Of a DNA stretch of 64,000 bases, positions 59,568 to 64,000 are shown one piece after another. A program made the position numbers and the translations under genes. The notes under the pieces were generated by a model that worked only from the letters and a program-made list of their open reading frames with translations, ran no database searches and was not told the origin of the DNA. The stretch is from Candidatus Saccharimonadota bacterium. Its GTDB lineage: Bacteria; Patescibacteriota; Saccharimonadia; Saccharimonadales; Saccharimonadaceae. The stretch's first letter is position 1; each line of letters starts with the position of its first letter. The stretch spans positions 186,001-250,000 of the forward strand of contig CAJPUN010000001.1 of NCBI GenBank assembly GCA_905373835.1, read 5' to 3'.

Positions 59568-59834
59568 ATGATTACTAAGGATAACAAAGCGAAAGCGATT
59601 GCTTTGACTCAGGTCAGCAAGAACGACGTCGGCAGCCCACAGGCGCAGGTGTCTATCTTGACGGCTCGTATCAAAGAGGTGACCGAACACCTTAAGTCCA
59701 ACAAGCACGACAATATGGCTCGTCGTGGCCTCAAGCAAATGGTCGGCCGGCGTAAGCGGCTGCTCCGCTACCTTGAGCGGACGAACTTTGATGCCTACAA
59801 AGCAACGCTCGAAACCCTCGGCCTGCGCAAATAA
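59568..59834 (+). CDS. rpsO: Small ribosomal subunit protein uS15
   Basis: An 88-residue 30S protein binding 16S rRNA helices h20-h22. It has the S15 pattern DVGSPQAQVSILTARIKEVT, then the HLKSNKHDNMARRGLKQMVG block (family HxKxHKxDxxSRRGLxxLVG) and RRKRLLRYL. Length is exactly typical. The near-leaderless promoter leaves no room for the usual autoregulatory leader of E. coli rpsO. A strong terminator follows. Confidence 0.97.
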   Translation: MITKDNKAKAIALTQVSKNDVGSPQAQVSILTARIKEVTEHLKSNKHDNMARRGLKQMVGRRKRLLRYLERTNFDAYKATLETLGLRK

Positions 59835-59852
59835 GCGCCCGCCACGAGATAT

Positions 59853-59882
59853 AAACCTCCCCACTTGCTGGGGAGGTTTTTA
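59853..59882 (+). terminator. Intrinsic terminator of rpsO
   Basis: AAACCTCCCCA, loop CTTGC, TGGGGAGGTTT, then TT. Confidence 0.92.
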
Positions 59883-59900
59883 AGATTCATAGTGCCGTGA

Positions 59901-59938
59901 TTGACAAATATTAACCCAGAATGTATCGTAATATAATA
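59901..59938 (+). promoter_or_regulatory. Promoter region of the unknown gene at 59971
   Basis: TTGACA (59901-59906), a 17-base spacer and TATCGT (59924-59929); an alternative TATAAT lies at 59933-59938. Confidence 0.55.
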
Positions 59939-59970
59939 TACCACACCATAAACAAAGAAGGATTTGTAGC

Positions 59971-60669
59971 ATGTACGAAGCAGGACACGGAGCAGGCAGC
60001 AGTGGCGTTGCTGCCCTCGAAGCTATGCTGGGCCGGACTGAGTATGAGAAGGCGGTGGCTGATTTTGGCATATTTATTGATCAGCAGCTTGAGGGTGCAC
60101 CTCTGCTACGCGAAGATCCAGACCTGCAACGATATATGACATATAGCGACTTGACGCTTGACGATGTGGCAGACATAGCTGACGCTACAGATTCGCCACG
60201 GATGCTTGAGCTGCTCAAGGCGGCGGATGCAGTGCAAGCGCAATATCGCGAGCAGCATGAGGGTACACTTCAGCCTCTCGAGACCTTTGATGGCTCGACA
60301 CATGTGCTTGTAGAGCTGTATGAGCATATGACAACACAGAATGGGCAAGTACAACAAAAGGAAAAAGGTGCGACCATTCAATGTATTATGAATGGCATCA
60401 GTATTCGTGGCTATGGTGGTGAAGGATTTGTTCATCAGGTAGATCTTGGCGGGGCGCAGTATGTGATTGACCCAGATGGACTTGCTGTGCGATATACACA
60501 GCAGACGCAAACAAAGCCAAGCAAGGACCTTGGTAAATATGCCCAGGTAGAGGATATGGACGTTGTCAAGAGGCTCATTGAGCGCTCCAAGAAGAATGCC
60601 GCACCTACGACGCTTGACGTTGTCCGTGGTGGAGTTAAGCGCATGATGAACATATTCTCTCGCCCTTAG
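59971..60669 (+). CDS. Unknown soluble protein
   Basis: A 232-residue acidic protein with no membrane helix. The first half is helical (TEYEKAVADFGIFIDQQLEG, SPRMLELLKAADAVQAQYRE). The second half has a strand-rich part with QCIMNGISIRGYGGEGFVHQ and YVIDPDGLAVRY, then a basic end (GGVKRMMNIFSRP). AAGGA lies 8 bases before the ATG. No family was recognised. Confidence 0.65.
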   Translation: MYEAGHGAGSSGVAALEAMLGRTEYEKAVADFGIFIDQQLEGAPLLREDPDLQRYMTYSDLTLDDVADIADATDSPRMLELLKAADAVQAQYREQHEGTLQPLETFDGSTHVLVELYEHMTTQNGQVQQKEKGATIQCIMNGISIRGYGGEGFVHQVDLGGAQYVIDPDGLAVRYTQQTQTKPSKDLGKYAQVEDMDVVKRLIERSKKNAAPTTLDVVRGGVKRMMNIFSRP

Positions 60670-60755
60670 GGTATCTGATGAGGGCGGCCCTTCGCCTTGT
60701 GTATTATTCTCCCACCAATGATATACTAGAAAAAACACCACGAAAGGAGCACACC

Positions 60756-61424
60756 ATGGCATTTGGCCCAATGATGACAGTCACGACAAAGCAGGGGCTC
60801 GAGCTGGAGCTTGCGCCGTTTGCACGGGATGAGCTGAGGCCGTTTGTGGAGGGGTTTGCGCGCGGGACGGTCACGCAGTATTTTGCCGAGCATCGGGCGC
60901 AGACGCTCGAGACCGAGCAAGCATGGTATGACAAGACAATCGCAGATAAAGAAAGTATCGTCTGGGGTATCTGGGCTAAGGATGGCGAAACGCGGCAGCT
61001 AATTGGCAGTACATCACTGGTGAATATTACGAGAAAGCACGTCCACACTGCCATAAGCGGCATCATTATTGTGGATAAAGATTACTGGGGCAAGGGTGTT
61101 GCTAGTGCTAGCCACCATGCTCGCACGTGGTACGCCTTTGAGAATCTAGGGCTACATTGCATCAAATCCGCTGTGGTGCAGGGTAACGTTGCCAGCCTGC
61201 GCGCCCTCCAGCGATGTGGCTATACTCATCTCTACACCCAGCGCAACGATGTCTTTATCAATGGTAAGCTGCACCACACCGACCACCTTGAGTGTCTCAA
61301 CCCTATTGACTGGGCCTGGAACCAGTGGTGGGGGAGCGACCAACCCTCGCCCGAGCACACAGCAGCTCGCCAGCGCAGCCTCGCCGCACTAGAGTGGGCG
61401 AGAGAGCGGGTGGTGTTGCTATAG
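60756..61424 (+). CDS. GNAT family N-acetyltransferase (RimJ/RimL-like)
   Basis: A 222-residue protein with the GNAT pattern: LIGSTSLVNITRKHVHTAIS, IIIVDKDYWGKGVASASHHA (acetyl-CoA binding segment, G-x-G variant WGKGVA), then GLHCIKSAVVQGNVASLRAL and QRCGYTH, as in RimJ/RimL-type enzymes acting on protein N-termini or small amines. AAAGGAG lies 7 bases before the ATG at 60756, and TATACT lies at 60722-60727. The C-terminal 45 residues after the core are Trp-rich and unusual. Confidence 0.85.
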   Translation: MAFGPMMTVTTKQGLELELAPFARDELRPFVEGFARGTVTQYFAEHRAQTLETEQAWYDKTIADKESIVWGIWAKDGETRQLIGSTSLVNITRKHVHTAISGIIIVDKDYWGKGVASASHHARTWYAFENLGLHCIKSAVVQGNVASLRALQRCGYTHLYTQRNDVFINGKLHHTDHLECLNPIDWAWNQWWGSDQPSPEHTAARQRSLAALEWARERVVLL

Positions 61425-61472
61425 CATACGCAACGCTTTACAAGACTAACCACTGTACGTTATCATGCAACA

Positions 61473-62771
61473 ATGAGCCAAGAAAAACAACCATCAGCTG
61501 AAACAACTTCGCCAGTGTCTTCCTCGCACGAAATAGCGAGGGAGCCACTATGCACAGCTGAGCGGCTTGCGCAGGAGCGTCGGCAGTTTGTCGTTGACAA
61601 AGCAGCGCGCGAGGCAAAGCGGTTTGCACAAGATTTGGAAACTATGGCAGCAGGGGAGAAGGCTGCAGAATATTTGGTGGATGGCAGCCCGGCAGATATG
61701 ATACCTGAGGAGGTAGTGCCACTGCTAGACGGCGCACTTGTTACAGTGGATAAGCCAATAGACAAGACACGGAGCATCCTCGAGCAGCGAATTGTCACAT
61801 TATGCCGAAGCCGGAATGACGGGCTGACAGATGATGAATTTTGCCAGGCTGTAGCAGATGCATACCAGCAGTCGCCAGCTATGCGGCGCGTGCAAGAGGT
61901 GGCGCACCAGATTACAAGTGGCATTGAACATCTGCACGCTGGCGCGCCCATGATCTCCATCGGTGCATTTGACCCAAGTATCTACATTGACCGCGTGTTG
62001 ATGCGTAGAGTTCAGCAAGATGGTAGTAATAGTGCATTACAATGCTATGGGACGGCACTGCTTGCCCGCTACAAAGAGCAAAATGATGCAGATGAGCATC
62101 TATATCTCCACACCGCATCAGCACGAGCGCTGTTGGATGCTTGTGATGCTGGTGGTGTGCGTCTTGCGGGTACTGCTGAGTGGGAGCTCATTACCGAGCA
62201 GGGTAGCCGCTATGGTAATGCTTATGCCTGGATGTCGCGCGAGATTATCAAGATGGCGGCTGACCAAACAGGCCACCTTGTGGCGGAAGACGAACATCAT
62301 GCAATGCTCCAGCCAACCGGTGAGCCAGCGGCGGATATCTTGATTGCCTTACTGAACCAAATTGCCACTCGTGGCACCGACCGCACTAGCGATCTGCCTA
62401 TGCCGACCGAAGCAGTGCGCCTCCGTGAGGGTGGCTGCAAAGATGTCGAGGCGTACTTTGCTCAGGCATATACGATGAGGACTCAACCAGCGATAGGCGA
62501 GACGGATATTGCTAACAAGCGCTTTATTAGCAAAACACATGGGGCGCATACGTTCCTTGCCGCCGATGCAGTGCGATACTGCGGTGTTGAATTTCCACCG
62601 GGCACAGTATGGGGGCGGTTTGGCGATGGGTATGCTCCGCTGAGGCTGACGGGCTTTTGCTTCGACCGAGACACAGCTGCAACGGTCTTTGGCGCTGAAT
62701 ATATGGCCAACGTGCCCGAAGCGAGCCAACCCGCTGTGCACGACTACTTTCACCGTATTGTACAAGCGTAA
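61473..62771 (+). CDS. Unknown soluble protein
   Basis: A 432-residue acidic, mostly helical protein without signal peptide or membrane helix. Notable segments are the helix FVVDKAAREAKRFAQDLETM, the central LMRRVQQDGSNSALQCYGTA and the end FGDGYAPLRLTGFCFDRDTA. No family was recognised. TATCAT lies exactly 6 bases before the ATG, predicting a leaderless mRNA. It resembles the other large unknown soluble proteins of this window only in general character. Confidence 0.65.
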   Translation: MSQEKQPSAETTSPVSSSHEIAREPLCTAERLAQERRQFVVDKAAREAKRFAQDLETMAAGEKAAEYLVDGSPADMIPEEVVPLLDGALVTVDKPIDKTRSILEQRIVTLCRSRNDGLTDDEFCQAVADAYQQSPAMRRVQEVAHQITSGIEHLHAGAPMISIGAFDPSIYIDRVLMRRVQQDGSNSALQCYGTALLARYKEQNDADEHLYLHTASARALLDACDAGGVRLAGTAEWELITEQGSRYGNAYAWMSREIIKMAADQTGHLVAEDEHHAMLQPTGEPAADILIALLNQIATRGTDRTSDLPMPTEAVRLREGGCKDVEAYFAQAYTMRTQPAIGETDIANKRFISKTHGAHTFLAADAVRYCGVEFPPGTVWGRFGDGYAPLRLTGFCFDRDTAATVFGAEYMANVPEASQPAVHDYFHRIVQA

Positions 62772-62944
62772 TCACTTCCATTCTTCCATTCTATAGTTAA
62801 TATGGATGAAGTAATGGAGATAATAGACTGATACCACTGAGTTTGCAAGTAACGTGCCACAACAGAGAAGCCACCGCAAAAACATTGTGACATACACAAC
62901 ATAATACCTATTTGTGCACAAAGATGCTATCATAGAGAGTGACT

Positions 62945-64000
62945 ATGCAGGATGTGACAGACGCAGCACGGGCGTCCACGGGTGTGGCGATGCGGTGGAG
63001 TATGCAGCAGGTACGGCGGGCTGTGCTGATGTTTGTGGCCACCGTAGCGGTGCTGGGCCAGTTGCTTGCGCCGCAGGTGAGTGCTATGGCACCGCAGCAG
63101 TCCATCATGATGCCAGCCTATAGCTACCCCATGCAGGGCGGCAACAATCAGTATTGGAATGATATGGCTAATGTCTCGAGCAAGATGCCCTTTGCAGTGG
63201 TTAACCCCTCGAGCGGGCCAGGTACAGCGGTTAGTAGTGATTATGTAAAGGCTCTGGCACGGCTCGATTCGCTTGGGGTCAAATACATTGGCTACGTCAA
63301 GCATGGCCGCCAGACGCGCAATATTGCTGAGGTGGCAGCAGAGATTGACCGCTGGTATGCGCTCTACCCCAATGTGAAGGGGATTTTCTTTGACGAAGCC
63401 GACAACCACAGTAGTGGTCAAAAGACCTGCTACCTGGCTAATCTCTACAACTACGTCAAGGTCAAGCACCCTGGCTCCATCGTTATCCATAATGCGGGCA
63501 CACGCTTCCTTGGTGAGTCTGTCATGCCTTATGGTGATGTATTCTTGAATGCCGAGACCTCGGCAGCGCGCTACCTGAGCGATAGCTACTACGACCTAAA
63601 CCACCCAACTGCCACCAACTTCGAGAAAAACCCAGCCAACGCCTACAAAATGTGGCACGTCATCCACAGTGTGGGCAGCAACGAGCAGCAGGCTCAGGTG
63701 GTAGCCAAGGCCCGCGAGCGCAATGCTGGCTGGGTGTATACGACCTCCGATCGTGGCCCGACCACACCAGCTGAGGAGGCAGATCCAAATATCAACCCGT
63801 ATAATGATTCATCTACCTTGCTGGGTGGCTTGGCCGGCCTAGGGAGTGTCCAACGCGGTAATGTGCCAGTGGGTGCAGCCACGCCGCTCACGGCTGATTG
63901 CGCCGACACCTTTGGCCTGAAAGTAACGGCTCAGCCTGCGCCAGCACCTGCACCAGCACCAAAACCCGCCCCCAAGCCTGAGGAGAAGAAAAAAGACGAC
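62945..64000 (+). CDS. Spherulin-4-like secreted protein, truncated at the right edge
   Basis: A frame open to the end of the window (352 codons). An N-terminal signal segment (AVLMFVATVAVLGQLLAPQVSA, about 29-50) precedes a TIM-barrel-like domain of the spherulation-specific family 4: MPFAVVNPSSGPG, LGVKYIGYVKHGRQTRNIAE, VKGIFFDEADNH and IVIHNAGTRF. A Pro/Ala linker (PAPAPAPAPKPAPKP) and Lys/Glu-rich sequence run into the edge, so another domain or anchor probably follows. TATCAT at 62928-62933 lies close upstream; a GTG at 62939 could add two residues. Possible endo-galactosaminidase-type polysaccharide hydrolase. Confidence 0.8.
   Translation, partial: MQDVTDAARASTGVAMRWSMQQVRRAVLMFVATVAVLGQLLAPQVSAMAPQQSIMMPAYSYPMQGGNNQYWNDMANVSSKMPFAVVNPSSGPGTAVSSDYVKALARLDSLGVKYIGYVKHGRQTRNIAEVAAEIDRWYALYPNVKGIFFDEADNHSSGQKTCYLANLYNYVKVKHPGSIVIHNAGTRFLGESVMPYGDVFLNAETSAARYLSDSYYDLNHPTATNFEKNPANAYKMWHVIHSVGSNEQQAQVVAKARERNAGWVYTTSDRGPTTPAEEADPNINPYNDSSTLLGGLAGLGSVQRGNVPVGAATPLTADCADTFGLKVTAQPAPAPAPAPKPAPKPEEKKKDD

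Noticed and set aside
1..64000. Alternative genetic code (UGA as Gly, as in Gracilibacteria/SR1)
   Set aside because: Many genes end at TGA at the expected family length, for example nrdA and pilin-like genes, and none needs read-through of TGA.
1..64000. CRISPR arrays, insertion sequences, prophage or integrative element borders
   Set aside because: No regularly spaced repeats, transposase, integrase or terminal repeats were recognised despite the type IV secretion-like genes.

Overview
The window looks like chromosome from an ultra-small, host-dependent bacterium of the Patescibacteria (CPR), most likely a Saccharibacteria (TM7) lineage. This is inferred, because no rRNA is present to settle it. 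The basis is a compact layout of replication, translation and repair genes with almost no biosynthetic pathways, many short TrbC/VirB2-like membrane proteins beside a VirB6/TrbL-like protein, a class I ribonucleotide reductase as the visible nucleotide-metabolism core, large secreted surface proteins, and two WhiB-type iron-sulfur proteins otherwise typical of Actinobacteria, the usual hosts of Saccharibacteria. TGA works as a stop codon throughout, so the Gracilibacteria/SR1 code does not apply. No IS element, prophage, integrase or CRISPR array was seen.

Layout. 1-213 is the tail of a FemX-like peptidoglycan bridge enzyme. 940-5219 holds valS, a small His-rich exported protein and a HIT-rlmH pair. 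5319-12750 holds four tRNAs (three Ser, one Arg), a lone VirB2-like pilin, a secreted beta-helix/LRR protein, comF and an Hsp20. 13393-19995 holds six tandem VirB2/TrbC-like genes, a divergent VirB6-like gene and an unknown membrane protein. 20235-23748 holds an ABC exporter and a membrane-fused spermidine-synthase-like protein. 23834-24118 is a structured, regulated intergenic region. 24223-28902 is the ribonucleotide reductase region. 29006-35091 holds pyrG, argS, mscL, orn, corA and a YjbR-like gene. 35419-39629 holds a Pro/Gln-rich membrane protein, dnaG and rpoD. 39929-43773 holds a DUF4190-like protein, a P-loop kinase, two WhiB-like genes and a GH16-like enzyme. 43840-52729 holds polA, unknown proteins, a HAD phosphatase, mutM and holA. 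52824-62771 holds small membrane proteins, rpsT, a DHH-like protein, truB, an aldose epimerase, rpsO, a GNAT and several unknown proteins. 62945-64000 is a truncated spherulin-4-like secreted protein.

Most striking observation. The ribonucleotide reductase large subunit ends without the C-terminal Cys pair that normally re-reduces the active site. Its only three cysteines are the catalytic ones. About 2 kb downstream a separate 76-residue protein ends in Cys-Glu-Gly-Cys-Gln, a tail typical of NrdA C-termini. It is preceded by a promoter whose spacer is a perfect palindrome resembling the NrdR box. The small subunit has Phe at the radical-tyrosine position and an all-Glu/His ligand set, as in class Ic (Mn/Fe) enzymes. 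Together this suggests a two-metal, tyrosine-independent reductase whose redox tail acts in trans.

Expression. At least fourteen genes have a TAxxxT -10 hexamer exactly six bases before the ATG, predicting leaderless mRNAs. Other genes have ordinary Shine-Dalgarno leaders, and intrinsic terminators are frequent and strong.
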